This document shows, in pieces, positions 10,590 to 25,500 of a DNA stretch of 64,000 nucleotides; position 1 is the first letter of the stretch; each line of letters starts with the position of its first letter. The DNA comes from Oscheius dolichura. Taxonomy: Eukaryota > Nematoda > Chromadorea > Rhabditida > Rhabditidae. The notes under the pieces are model-generated. The model saw only the letters and a program-made list of their open reading frames with translations, had not been told where the DNA came from and ran no database searches. The position numbers and the translations under genes are program-made. The stretch covers positions 1,364,001 through 1,428,000 of the forward strand of contig OW051492.1 of assembly GCA_932521035.1 (NCBI GenBank). Direction: 5' to 3'.

Positions 10590-13500
10590 CTATCGTTGAA
10601 AGTCGAAAAGGTTCTTGTTGTTATCCGGGGTCCAGCTGGCCTTTAGGACTTCCCATTTCTTGTAATTTGTCTCGAGGAGGACGGCCAGCTCCGGCAACTC
10701 GGCAAACTCGCTAAAGGTGCCGAATGCCTCGCGGACGAACATATCTGAAAAATTTTTTGGGGTTATAACATCCTGGGAAATGATAAATTCACCTATGAAA
10801 CCGGTTTGGGTAGCCGGAACGTTGCAAGTACTCCGATCGAAGAGGGACATCGTGTATGGTAGGCCTTTCTCCTTTTCCTCACGGGTCTGGAAAGTAATTC
10901 CTTATTTTGGACACTTTCAGAATTGTTCGCCATTGCGCAGTGGCAAAGCACGCCACTCTCAATCCAGCGACGGAAGTTCAACTCCCGTTCACGTCAAAAT
11001 ATTTTTGTTTTTATTTTCTCCACATTTTTAGCTGATTTTCTCATTTTCTCACCTGATCGAAGTATTCCTCAACTATCCTGAATGCCCATCGCTGGCACAA
11101 GGACCATTCCCTGGTAGGATTGGAGATATCGGCACATTTGACCAGCATATTGCAAACGGTCATGGAGTTGGCTTCTCGGACATCGTCAGCCAGGTCGACG
11201 ACGTCGGTATTGGCTACCGCGTTGAATTTCTTGAGATATTCAAAGTGGCGACTGATATCTGTTGCCAGAACCATGTCCACGACGGCCATCCTCATCTGGG
11301 CGAACTCGTCACGGGTCAGATTGGAGAAGATGTTGGCCTGAAAGTTGAATTTACTCTCGGTTCATATGGCACAGTGGGTAAGGCATCAGACTGCCGTGGA
11401 AACATCAAAAGTTCGAATCCTTTTGGTCATTTTTCCATTTTTGCTTTCTTTTTGCTTCATTTTCTACAAACTTACATGATTATTAGGAGCCAACGTGAGC
11501 TGGAAAGCATAAGCCACATGGTGGTTCTCCAGCACAGAATGATCGTTGTACATAATGGCCAACTGCTGCCGCGTATTGATCAGATAGGCATTTCCTCGTC
11601 CCGGATGGTCCAAATCGTGTACTGTAGCGGCTATGATGGCAGCGACCGCGTGGTTCTCAGCTACGTAACCGGCAACAGCTGGCGTGTCCAGAAAATAGGA
11701 AGTAGCCTGAAAAGAACGGGGTGCTTTGAACTCTTATGACGGGCTAATTGCTCTTCATTGTTTTGGCTTTCTTGACGTCAGCAGAGGGGAGAGGGAAAGG
11801 CGAGGCCAAGAGACATTTCCTAAGGGATCAACATGATCAGAGCAGGGTTGTTTTCGTGGACAAACTTGCAAAAATGAAGAATTAGGAAGGCGCTGCAAGG
11901 AGAGGGCGCTAAACCCCCAAGCCAGTAATTGCTCCTCATGGCGCAGTCGGTAAAGTTATCGACTGTCATTCAATGGACGATGGTTCGATCCCGCTCCTCG
12001 TCAAAGTCTTTTGCTTTATTTCTCATCCCTTTGGTGTCCTTTTGTGGTCAAAATTTGATATGATTTTTCTCGCTCTCCCTCACACTCTTTAAAATTCCAG
12101 CCCAAAGTTCGCTAATCGGCTCAAAATCCGCGCGCATGACTGCGGGAATCCCCGCTGTGCCCATTTTCCCCGGCTGGGTATTATAATGTTCAAAAAAATC
12201 GCTCTCCCCCGTGACAAACAGAGAATTTTCAAAGAGTTTTAGCCTACCTGTAGCACGTCGGCCGCATGGGTAGCATTATGGTAGGCATTGCCCTGGCGGT
12301 AGTTTATCTCGATCAGCGTCAGCCATCGAGCCAAGGTGTCTTCGTTGCAATTCAACACGTCCGTGACCTTCCACCGGTCAAAGATTTTTAATCCCAGCTG
12401 GGTGAGGGCATGGTGTTCAGTGACCCGCTCCAATTGGAGAATGTCAAAGCCCCAAGTGTTGTCATTTTCCAGGGCATTCTTCACATCTGCCGAAACTCGC
12501 CGCCTCTCCGGATGGGAACCTGGAAAACGGGCACTGTTTAAAATTGCACCATAGCGCAGTGGTAAAGCTCGCGATTGTCAATCCAAACAACAAAAGTTCG
12601 ACCCCCCTGCTCATCAAAATTTTTTTTGCTTTTATGAAAAGGAATCCACCCACCTCTCTTGTCCTTGTAAGCGTCGACAACGCTTCGTTTCCTCTGCCTG
12701 GAGGGATGATGCAACCGGACGAGGCCATCATAATACTGATTAGCAATGCTGTCACCTCCTCGTACCCGTGACAAACTGGCACTCAACATCTCATGAGAGG
12801 ACAGGGCCTGGAAATGAGATGGTTAAAACTTTCCCCCATTTTAAAGCAATACAAAAGGAATGAAAAGGAACTAGGAAGGCCATAATTGGTCTCTTTTTCC
12901 TGGTCTGGTCACTCGCCGGAGTGCGAGACGACAGCTGCTTGTGAGACATGTGTCGTTTTATTCCGTCTTTACGTCATCGTTATCTATTACGAATTCACAC
13001 ACACTGGGGAGGGGGAAGGGGAGGGAGACGGCTGCAAGTGACTGCACAGTGGCAAGGAGGAAAAACAACCGGGGAGGAAGAGGGGGAGCAACCTCTGTAC
13101 TGGGTTCCAGAGCTAGGTGGAGCCAAAGGCCTGAGGAACCCTTTAAAATAACCATTTCTATCATAGAATCCACGAAAAATGAGTAAACATCTGTTAAAAA
13201 TGAGTTTCCGGGTGCAATTTTGGAGTACGGTGCGCGCCGCCTTCCCATACTCCCGAGCTGCCAAGATTTTACGGGTGCGGCCGCAGAAAATCCACTCCGA
13301 TCGTCATTGCGCTAGTGGTGCGGGGAATTCGCTCCCTTGTCCAATTTTCTTCGCTAAAAGCTATTAAAAAATGACTCGATGTTCGTCACCTCGCCTGCCT
13401 CTCGCCACCTCGCTTACGTACGTATACATTTACTAATGAGAAGTATTGACGACGACGCCAGGGGGAGGAAGTTTTCCTGCTCTCCCGGCCTCCGCGCTCC

Positions 13501-16500
13501 CTACGGCTGCACATCATCCACCCCAGGGCCGGACAGACATCATTTCCTGCTTCTCGCTGACTGCGCTTCTCTCCCAATTCTGAGGAAGTCATTCCACGCA
13601 TGATAAAGTTGCGGGAAATTTGAGTTTCGCGGAAAGGTGGGAAGAAGGTGGAAGGTGCCACAGTTAGACAGCCAAAAGTTTGGATCGGCTGTTTCCCCCA
13701 TTTTGAAAGCGTTTTCCCGCTAATTTCAAGGTACAGATAAACTTGAATGAAGCGAAGATTAATCCGCAGATCTTTTCTTTCAAAAAGTTCAAGTTTGCCG
13801 CTATTTACCAGATTCAGGGGATTAGATGACGTCCGGGAGAAGAAAAGGGGAGAAGTCAGCCGTTTTCTCAGGATTAGGGTTGAACTTGTTCAAAAGAAAG
13901 GGCAATGATTGGTGTTTGTTTGAATCTATTGAATCGGAAAAGCGATTAACCTGGGGGATGAGGAGCGATAAAGGGAGAAAAGGACAAGTTACAGTAGGAC
14001 GGGATGAGATGACGGGAGATGGGGAGATCCTTTGTTTTGGGAGCCAGCCAAGTCAACTCGAGAGAAGGCTGCAGCTGCTGGTGTAATTCTTGTTTTCGGT
14101 AAGTTTGGACACCTTCCATCAGAAAAAGATCTATTCGGCTGATTTTCCAGTAAACAGCCACAGTTACGCAGCTGAAGCGGCTAGAAGAGTGGCGGGAAGA
14201 GCCACAGTTAGACACCGGGGACTTCAAACAGGCCAAACAGTAGAAACCGCCGTTTTTGGTCAATTTCTCTGGATTGAACCCTGTTCTGGAAGAAAAGGGC
14301 CACAATTAGACAGCCGCGCAGCTGAGAATCTGTGGAATCTTTTGAGGCGCCACAGTTACGCAGCCAAGAAAGCAAATGATCCCTGTTTCCATCTCCATTT
14401 GAAGACTTTTGACCAATTTCCATCAAATTTAATAAAATGATGGAGAAACAGCCACAGTTACGCAGCCAAGACTTGAAACAATTTTTAGGCTGGTGTTCTT
14501 TGCAGTTTTGAATTAGGGAAGCCACAGTTAGACAGCCGCCAGAACTTCAAGTCGCCCATGCGGGAAAATTGAACTTTAGACTTCGTTTTAAACTCAAAAA
14601 AGCGTTTAGGAGCCGAGAAAAGTGCTTCCGGGCTGGTCGAAAAGGGGGCCAAAAGGTGACCTTTACGGACCCCGGGTGGGCTAGCCAGGAAAAGAACAAA
14701 GTAAGCCAATAAGTAGAGGAAAATTTAGGCAATCAGGAGCCGGGTGCCAGGAACTAGGAAAGGCCACAGAGTACCGTACCCCCAGGAGGAAACTCACTTC
14801 TTCTTCACTACTGCTGATTGACTGTCGTTCGGGGCTGGGAACGGTGCCGTTGTCGTCATCAATGGCAGGCAATAAGGGAGCCGGGCCGTCTTCAAACGGA
14901 CCCAAGACCACGGTAGTCGGGGAATATCCATCCGAGGGCATTTTTCCAGAGGGAACTTGATTCAGACAGCAGCGGGGTTTACTCCTGCCCGAATTGCTTC
15001 GTTTCATTTGGCGGGAACTTGACCAGGGAGCAGTGGGGGCAGAACGGCGGCGACCGACTGACTGGCCGCTATGCACTTGGGTGCGAATAAAGCTAATGGG
15101 GCGGGGCGTCGACCCCAGCCCCCTGTCCCTCCCCTTTTTTTATATTATAAATTATTAACAGCGAAAAAAACGGCTGCCGGTTCATGAGAATACGAACAAC
15201 TCCAACGCACAGTCAAAATCATGCGCGCTGTCTAACTGTGGCGCTATGGCACTCCCTACTGGAGGGGCAAGTGGTCAAGAGGACCTTTATTTAATAGGAA
15301 AAAAACTATAGGAGAAGATTTTAATTAATGTATTAGGGTCCTGGAACGAAAAAGAAACCATTTAAATGGTGTTTAAATATCGCAAATGGTCAAAATCCTG
15401 CCCACTGTATAACTGTGGCTGTTTCGCTGTGGCGCATTGATTGAAGAGTTAATTGGTCAAGAAGATGTTCATTTAAAGGAAAAGAAGGTAGTAGAACTAT
15501 TTTCTAATCTTTCTGGGTCCCAAGAAGAAGAGGAATAAGAAAACTGAACCAACCTTCATAGCATCCCGGACGAGATGCGCCGGCTCGCCTTCTATCCTCC
15601 CTGCGGCGTCTCTCAACATTTGCAGGACTTCGCTGATAGGGGCGGCGGCTTCCGTGGCCACATTACCGGCACTTTTTAATGATTTCAGAGACACGTCGCG
15701 ATACATCGCGCCTAAAAAATGGGGATAAGGGAGTTCTTTGTTCCCAGAGAGAAGTTATTAAATTTCCCGCCCGAGGGGGACTTCTTCCGGGTACGAGGGC
15801 TTCTAGGAGTTCTTAGAAGCCCCGCAGTCGGATGCCGGCGACAGCTGTCATATTCAGGAGACGGGAGACATTAGGGATTGTCAGGAAGGGATGAAATTGG
15901 CAGAGAATAGCAAAAAAAATGACGAAATGGAGGGTTTGAGCGGAAATGGGGGAATTATGAATAAAACTGTATGATGGATTCGCGCGCCAGTACGCTTGTA
16001 AACGCAGTGCAGCCATTTTCCAATTTTGGAAACTGCACTTTAAAATAGCTGTAATTTCTTATTTTCATATCCAATTTTTAATTTTTTTAAATATATTTTA
16101 TACAGCGAAAAATTCTCTATTAAATGATACACAGTCTAATGTGCATCGTAGTCCGATAAATTTTTAATTTGAAAAAAAACGTGCGCATACTTATTCATAC
16201 TGATTTTCAGCCGCGAAAGATCGTGAGAACAGGTAATTTTCTCATTTGTTGAATTTTTTTAAACAATTTATTGCACATTGTCTTAAAAAAGAAAAATGAC
16301 CAAAAAAGGGCGGTCTGCAGCTGCCGAAACCTTGAACTTTCGTGACGATAGCGCCACATGAGAGGCTTCTTTCGAGAGCAGACAACGGAAATGCATACAA
16401 TTTCTGATGGTTGATCGGGGGCGCTTTATTGTGTCCCCCGCCTCGTGGTCAATATGTTCTCCATGGGAAAAGATACATTCTCCGAGAAAATGGGAAAAGG

Positions 16501-19500
16501 CCCGGCTGACTATGGCTCAAAGTCCATCAGTTGTGTGTGTGTTCTTCTCCCTTCGGTGCACCTGCTCCCGGCTTTAATCAAGCTTCCAATTCATTTTTAT
16601 GTTCATTATTCAAGAGAAAAAAGGTTAGTCACGGGCTGTGTGTGTGTGATTTGTGAGGTATTGTATCGCGAAAATGAGTCAAACCAGCTGAAACAGCTGA
16701 AAAAAGTCAGCTTTCAGCATTAAAAATTCAATTTTATTGAGGAAAACATGAGGAAAAGTTTAAAAATCAAAAATAATGGTGAAAAATGCTGCAAAATGCG
16801 CTAAAATAGGAAAAATTTGAAATTTGCACGGTAAGCGCGCGCTAATCACAAATGCCGGGAAATTGCGCCAAATGGTAAATTTGAATTCGTTCTTTGATTT
16901 TTGTTCATTTTTGACGTAAACACATTGTTTTTCTCCATTTTTCTTGATTTTTCAAGTGCAGAGAAGTTTGTCCACTGGCTAAAGTTCAAAAATCCCTTGA
17001 TTTTCGCTGCAGGAGTCCTTGAAAGGAAGTGGCAGTTCTCTGCTAATCAAATGTTCATGTTTCGCGGGCTTATCCCTTTCCCAGACGCGTTATCCTCCCC
17101 GGGGAAGAGGGAGACGAGTCGTGGGTTTCAATAGAGCAAAGCAAAGAGCATCGCCTTGTTTATATTATTCTTATCACCCCCAGCCGCCTAAAAAATACAG
17201 AGAGATTATATACGGATAAATAATTACAACTAACTACTATTTTATTATGTCTAACGAGGATTGGGAAGGGAGTATCAGGTGGATTGATACATTTCTTATG
17301 TTGTTATGGTTAGGCTTAGATTCTCTCTCTCTCTTTTCCTCCAAATACTTTAAAATGCCTCCCAATAAACAGAGAAAGGTATGAAAACAAAAGCCTGCCT
17401 TGATCTCCCCTTTCAAATCTTTTGGTCTCTTATGATGAGATGGCCGGCTGGGATGAGAAGCAGGCCCTCAAAACAATGGGACCAATCGGCAGTTGTTTTC
17501 TCTTTTTGAAGCAGAAAAGCATGGAAAGCACTCTCAACGCAACATAATGGTCACTAACTATTCTTTTACTCGGGGAAAATCAAGAAAAATGAGAGAAAAT
17601 GAGCTAAAATTGGCCAAAAATTAGGAGAAAAGCAGGGAAGAAGAAAGCGATGCACGCTGTTTACAGCTTGTAAACAACGCGCGCGCGCTCTTTTTACAAA
17701 AATAGAGCGCAGCGGTCAGAAAAGACCAAAAACTACCAATTTCCTGATAATTTTGTTAGGAATATCACGTTAGACACGAGTAAATGTCATCAGCGGGAGG
17801 GAAATGACCGGAGATTAGTCACACGGTTGTATAGTAGGGGGAAATTAGAGTCGCGCTCAGTAAATGACTAATAGCTTCAATATTATCATATGAAAATGTT
17901 ATAAACTATAGCTTAAAAAATTCAGGCAACATTTTGATATATAAATTTCTAAAATTGGTGAAAATTTCAAAAAATAATGGCGGTTTTTCGCTGAGATACC
18001 AAATACGTGCGGTAGCGCGCTCAATTTGGGAAAAACTAACTTTTTAGCTATCTTTCTATAATTTTTTATGTTTTAAAAGTCTAAATATTGTTTATTAACA
18101 TATAAAAAACTCGATGATTATGAAAATTTGTGGAAAAATCCGTTCAAAATGAGCAAAACTCATTCCAAATGGGTAGGAGTGCCTTGTTAGATGTGCTAAT
18201 AAAGTGCTCCCGTCTCCTGGTTGGCAGTCCCCTCCGCCACTCCTATCACAGGAATTCGTAATATTCTTATCAGAAAGAACATAAAAAATTGTGTCCCCGT
18301 TGGCCGGCTATTGTTCTTTAACCGGGAGAGAAAATGGGCCGAGACTCACCATCTACACTTCGTCGCTTCATGTACACGTATTGTGAGCTGAAAATTAATT
18401 ATAAAATAAATATAAAATAAAATAAAAATATGTATATAGTATAACAAGAGCCGTAGATTTTTCCCAATAGAAAGGGAAGAAAAACTCGTGAGAAAGGAAA
18501 CTGCCAGACAGCAGGTGCACCTCGGGGAGGAACGCACTCTCTAGCTTTTTAAAATTACAGCAATATGGAATAGCGAGGAGAAAAAAACACGTAAAGAGGG
18601 CAAAGAGACGGGAAAAATGAGATCGAATTCGTTTTTAGCTAATTTTGAAGTTTTGATTGACCACAGTTAGACAGGGAAAGAGCCACAGTTAGACAGGCAA
18701 AAAGGTGAGAAGGAAGTTGTGAAACTACAATTTTTGATCCCGTTCGATTGAAAGACGGGTGAAAGAGGGAAAAGTTGTAAATACAGCGTGACAAGCCAGA
18801 GGGTAAACAGAAAAAAATGTGATAATAAGAAGCAGATTCACCCCTGGCGAGACGGGCACTTTTTGGAAAATATATGTTTACGTTTTTTAGAATATTTACC
18901 TGGGGAAGAAGAAAGAGATCAGGTGGAAGTGAAAAAGAAAACGAGGGGAAAATATTGGGGCATTTTGGGGAAAATTCGGAGAAGGAAGGGGGAGCGCCAC
19001 AGTTAGACAGCTTCAACTTTGAAAAACTTCTCAAAAGTGGTACTGTGTAACTGTGGCTGTGGATTATATGCTTTCTAAGAAAATAAAGGCCACAGTTAGG
19101 CAGCCAAAACCAGAAAAGTTGTCCTGATGACGTCAGAGCACCAAAAATTCACCAGATCCGCTCTAATTTCTGTGTTGCTTTGTGTCCTCCCTAAGGAACG
19201 AAAGGGAAAACTAGGAGGTGTAGAATATATTGTCAGGGCGGTTGGCTTGGCTGTGGTGGATTGGGGGGAAAAGTGTGGCGCCCGTACAAAAGGACCTAGC
19301 GCAGACGATGTGCAAATAGAAAACACGCACGATCCAGGACGTGACCACCGGGTCTCCGTGTTGGCCGCCAATCTCGCTTGTTTTTCATTTAGAGTGGCGT
19401 CTTTCCCTGGATTTTTGGAGCATTTAATTGGGTCACAGTTAGACAAGACAAAACCACAGCAGAAAGTCACAGTTAGACAGCCAACCTCCACTTTTCCTAC

Positions 19501-22500
19501 TTCCTCGTCTGTTTTTCTTCGCTCTCTCTCTTTTTCGGAAGAATAAGGTTGAGTGAACAGCCAGTGGTCATGGGAAGAGGACAATTCTATTTGGCGGGCT
19601 ATTCAAGTGGAAAAAAGTGGAGTGACTCCAGCCGGGGGGAAATGGACAGGGAAAGGTAAGGAGAAGGGAGAACGAGGAAGATTTTAGGGAAATGGCAATG
19701 AAAAAGGAAACAAGATGGGAAATGTTGCGCCGTTTGGCAATGAGACAATGGCAGATGACACAGAAAGTGGTAGGCGGAGAAGATGATGAGAAGACGAGCC
19801 TTTAGGGAACAATTTGGAAGAGTCTGGGAACAGCCACAGTTAGACAGCAGGCTATTGGCAGCCACAGTTAGACAGCGAACAGTTCTCACCGCCACAGTTA
19901 GACAGCGGAACTGTTTTTTTCATTTCCAAAGAAGCCAACTTTTTGCTCTTTTCTTTCTCCCCTTATTATTTCCCGCATTGCTAATTTCCCTTTCCCAGAA
20001 GATGGTGAATATTTCAGAAGGGGAACCAGGATATTGGGTTGCTGGCTTGCTATCAGCAGGGAAAGGGTAGAAGAGACCCGGAAATACTAGAAAATGGGTC
20101 AAAAATATGATTTTGAGCTTTTTGGTCGTTTTTTGTAGATTACTGTAGCTCTGGGGCGGGCAAAGCGCACAGCTGCCGAGATTTTACGGGTGCGCGCAAA
20201 CCCCCGGAAATTTGAAATTTTCTTCTTTTTGGAAGCAGAAAGGGCTTCTTATTCTTGCAGCAGAAAGTAGAAAAAAACACGAAGAAAAGAGCAGATGAAA
20301 AGCAAAAATTATGTGCGAGCGGAGGGTGCGAGAAATATGCATGAAGCGACCGGACCCCGAGGAGGGTTAGGTTATTCTATGAACCATGTGAACTTTCAGT
20401 CAGGCGGATGAGGATCCCGCCATTTTAAATGGCATCCTACTGCTAGAAAAAAGGAGAAATTTTAGAGGAGACGCGGTCCTTTAATCAGGGAGAAACTCAG
20501 CCAGGAGAAGGGATAAATTAGGTTACTTTAAGCGGGAATAAGGGTCCTTTTCCTGGCTCCTAGTACTAAATTAGTGGGGAATTTTGACTTATCGGACGTT
20601 ATACTACCTTTTCTCACTGACTATTAAACGTTCTACGCAGTTAAATACCCCAAGAAATAACCCAAAAATGTGATCCCGGTCAGATTTTCCGCGCGCCCGC
20701 ACCCGTAAAATCTCGGCAGCTGGTGGGATTGGCGCGGCGCATCGGGGAGTTCAAAGGTCCTCGAGCTGCCGAGATCTTACGGGTGCAACCGTTCATTTCC
20801 AAAAGGGGTTTCCATGGTTTTTCGAGGGTTTTCTAACTTGTAGACCTTTAATTTTTCTACTTTCTGATCCAGGAGTACTGTAAAAATACTTCAATTTTGT
20901 GTCCCGCAACGGAATAACGAATCCTTAACCCTGGAATTTCCATTATAAATAGACTATAGTATAGTCCCCTTTCCCTCCTTTGTTTTCCCATTTCCCTCCT
21001 CTTCTTTCCCTATGATGAGGCTAATAATCCGTATCCTCCTCCTCCTCCTCCCGGGGAATTATGATGACTCTCTTTCGTATACATTTTGTACTTTTAAAAA
21101 GACGAGGGGGCGGCTAAGAGGAGACGATTGAATACATGAGATCAGCTGGAAAATGGAGAACACCCGCCGGTGTCAATTAGCAAATATGATGTCGAGCGGG
21201 TGTTAATTTGTTTTATTTCACACGCACTGAACTGGGAGATAGGGGAAAAACAAGGGAAGAAAGACGTCATTCCAATAAGGAAAGGGAGGGGAGATTAGCG
21301 GGAAGACAGGTGTTTTGGGGGATTGGACACGGAGGAAAGTGGGCGAGGAGAGGGAAATTACAGGGAATTATACTTGGGGGAAAAGGGGTCGAGAGAGTTT
21401 TAGACAAGAAAATGGCCTAGTTTTTATCAAAACGAAGTGAACATTACGGTATTTTGGCCATTTTTGAGAGACATTTGGAGATTTTTCGGGTCAAAATACG
21501 GGTCTCAAGAACTCTGAAAAGTACCGTAAACCTACCAAGCCCTTCCTACAGTACTCTAGTTCTTTCTAAAATTGTACCGGAGCCCAAAATAGGCAGCCGC
21601 CATCCCGGCTCCCTAAAGGACCAGGAAACGCCATTTGGAGTCCAGGTGTTTGGATGTTTTCACCGTATTTGGGGGCGAAATAGTGTAAAAATAGGCCAGG
21701 ATTCCGTCTGTCACATTTAGAAACTAAAAAGATAGGAAAAATATCGTCTAGAGGATCCAAAGTGAGGCGGAACCTTATGGATCTCTCGGTACCCGATGGT
21801 CCAATCCCCTGCACCCGTAAAGTCTCGGCAGGTGGATCGTCTTTATTCAAAACTGTTACAAAACTGTGTCGCCTTTATATATTTGTCTTGCCGAGACTTT
21901 ACGGGTGCGGGGGATCGGAATATCGAGGATCGAGACTTCCAGATCCCTCCAAAGTCGTTATAGAGAGTATTTGGACTATAGATTACGGTAACTAGTGAAC
22001 CCATCGTTTTTCTAAAAATGCTATAGACTATAGTTGGTCGTCTCTGTCCCCGAGGGGACGAAAAGAAGACGATAAAATGACGATGTTGACAATGAGACAG
22101 TCGTCAGGAGGGGCAGATGATGAGATTCATGTGTTTGTTTTTCTCCCGCGGTTACCAGGAGGGGAAATTTGGGATAAACAAGGAGGAAATAAGGCTACTT
22201 TTGGAGGAAATCTACGGCTCTTTTTATATTTTTTAGATTAAAATAGACATAAAAAGAGAGACTTACTTAAGTGAGCTGCTAGGTACCCGAATACATTTCC
22301 AGTCGCTGCTTCGCCGCCTTTCCATCGCGTCGTCGCGGGGTCGTGGTAAGGATTTCCGCCTCACGTCGGATTCTGGCTGGCCTGGAACGGATTTTAGATG
22401 AGTTAAAGGACTGTCAGGAGGGCCTAGATGGTTCTGACGGGGATAAATATAGGTACGATCGCTTCAGGACCCACGGGAATTCAAAAACTAGACACTGAGA

Positions 22501-25500
22501 GGAAAACGTGGTCCAAAATGCGGTCAGAAGGGTTCCGAAGCGAATTGTTGTGAAAATTAACGAATTTACGGTCGCTTCAAGACCCTGTGAAGGATAAAAT
22601 ACATTAATTGGACTGTCAACTGGGTCCTGAAGCGAATTTATTAAAAGTTTAAAGATTAGAATCGCCCTAGTGCCCGCCCGGTTGCAGGTAAAACTAGCAA
22701 AATCGGCATAAAATGATCTAAAGAAACTGCCAACTGAGTCTTGAAGCGGTTTTATTCAAATTTAATTAATTGAATTCGTTTCAGGACCCTGTAGATAATG
22801 AAAAGGGCTAAAAAAGTACAGTAACCCACCGATAACTTCATTCCTCAAACAGCCAGTAACCGTTTCATAAGCCCTATTAACATATTGAACTATCCTAGTG
22901 TCGTCGCAGACTTCGATCGCTTGATCTGCCTGAAAATATTTTATTCTTTCTTACTGTAATTTTCCCCATATTCTAATCCAAAAACCACCCCCAGTTGCCC
23001 TTTAAAAATCGCGTTTTATATCTTTCCATTTTGCCGTTTTCTCGGAAGATTCTCTGTCCCTAATCAGCAGTAGTTCATATGGGGTTTACGTCAGCCGCGG
23101 CGGCCGGCCTGATTACGGATTATCACCACCTCTTTTACTACTAGCCGGAGATGATTCAATGGTTTCTTTTCTTCGAGGAGGACGTCGCAGATCCGGAAAA
23201 CACATTTTAATCGGATGGAGGGGGGAGTGATGAGAGCAAAACAATAAAAACTAGGAGAGAGGGAGAAGGTCGGCCTTTGAAAGACATAAGGAACAGACTA
23301 CGGTAGATTCAACCCGACACTGTTCCGAAAACTCAGTTTGTTACCTTCCTAGCTTGGAAGGCTTTCCAAAAATTATCCGACACTGTCTTCCGACAGATCA
23401 GAACGTCTACAAACCTCAAGAGGTTGACGAAAAAATTTCGTAATGTGAAATTGCGACGCCCTAAAGCCATAGCGACGCGCTGCCGAGATTTTACGGGTGT
23501 GGGCGCGCGGAGCTCACCACTTCCTATTCTGCCAAATTTCGGTGTTTCTTGTCAAAAATGGTCATTTTTCTTGGTTCAAGTCCCTATACACGGGGGTTTT
23601 CCTGTTACTGGCTCCCCTTTTGACCCCGCCGCTTACCAAGAATTCAACAGGGATTACTAGCCAAGAAAATCCTGTAATTGACTGGCCGGTCCCTTCTAAT
23701 TGCCCTCTCTCCCTGCCGCTGTTCGCCCCCTCCTGCCCCCAATAAAAAGAGGAGCCAATTGTCCTCCTCCTGGTGTCCATCCGTCCTCACACGTACCCAC
23801 ACACACACACACCGCTCAGGAAGGGGCCTCATAGACACATGCATGCCGGACGAGAGGCGTCAGCTGTCCTCCCCGGATGACGCAGAAGATTCCATGAATT
23901 ATGGGGGTAGACCCAGACTCCGGGCAGCTTTTCCCCGGAAGTGGAGAAGGAGGAGACGGACAGGCTGGCAGATATTTTCATTAGGGTAATTGGAGAGCCA
24001 TACAATTCTGACGAGGACGACAAGCCGGGCCTTTAATTACCATAATTTTGAACGGGTGGAAGGAGCAGAAATTGCCTCATTTTGGCAGTGTGAGAAGTGG
24101 TGAAAGAGGTTTATTACGGTGGAGAGGTGCGCCATCTTTTGATCTCTCATTTTTTAGCGAAATTTTAGTAAATTTATAAGAAATGGGAAGAAAATAAGCA
24201 TGTAGACCGATTAGTAAGGACAAAATTGAGGTTTCGAACAGAAAAAATGTTAGCTGAACCTAAAATTACGTTATTCTAGCGACAAACAGGACCTAACCTG
24301 TGCGCGACCCTCGAATATTAAATGTAATGATGACGCAGTGCGAAAGCGCGCGTACTGTCGTATTTTGGGTTCCGGGTTCAAATCTCGTCCTCGTCATTTT
24401 TGTTTTTTCTTGGTTCCATTTCATTTTTGCTTTTTTGCTGATTCAATAAGTGAATAATTTGTCATATTTCTCCATGATTTTCATAAAATCTCCCCTTTTT
24501 CCCCTGCTCCCTGAAGTTTCTGGTCCCCCTCAATCTGTAGTACATCCGACGGAGGCGGCAGCGGAGGGGGGAGCTTTGCAAGTGAATCACCTCAGTCAAA
24601 CTAATCTGTTCTAGAGAGGAGAAACGGGAAAATCCAAAACATCCGGATTTAAGAAGAGAGATCACAGATTAGAGAGAGGAGATTTTCCCTTTCCCCGGAG
24701 ATGAATTTCATCAGCTGACACAAAAGGGCACAGATCATCCCATCCGGGTCATTTCAGATGAGGAGATGGCCCGGAAAATGGGGAAAGATCAGCGATTAGA
24801 GCTGGAAATCAGGGAACTGGAAGGGAAAATGGGGGAAATTAGGACAAAAACGGTTATTTGACCCAATTTAGGCGTTATTCTCATGATTACGGTAGATATT
24901 GAAATAATTCACGTCAGAGTAGCAGTGCGTACCGCGTACTACGTAACAAAATCAGGGAGAATCATCAAAATCCCGTTAAAATACGATCTAGGCCAAGTTT
25001 CACCTGCTCGCTGTCTAACTGTGGCTCTTTTCAGCTCTCGAGCTATCTAACTGTGGCTTCTCCGCAAAAACTGTACTCACCTCATCCAAAACGGCCAACA
25101 ACGCCGGCATAACCCGTAACCGATTGCTGAGCTTGGCGACAAAGTCTACGAGACCCGTATCTCGGCTATTCCACTGAACAAAATGGTAGACTTCGGCCTG
25201 GGTCAGGGACTTTTTCCTTTTTTCCGTCAGCGGCCTGAAATTTTATTATTTTGGTAATTTTTGGTCCAGAAAGGGAGAAGACGGCTCTTTGATCTCTTTA
25301 GGATAACCCCTATTCTAAACGGACTCGCGGGTAGTAGCAGGTGGGAAATTTGATTCTTTCAACTCTGGCACGATGTGATTCACGGCCAGTCAATTATGTT
25401 AGGATTGGAGACGACGAGGAGGAAGCGCCGATTTCCAAGAAATCATCGAAGCGATCAGTTTATTGCTTTCCCCGGCCCGAAAGTCAAGCGAAAAATTATT

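Noticed and set aside
14157-14536. CRISPR-like array of short repeats with unique spacers
   Set aside because: Repeats are only 16 bases, spacing is irregular, and the setting is an intron of a nematode gene.
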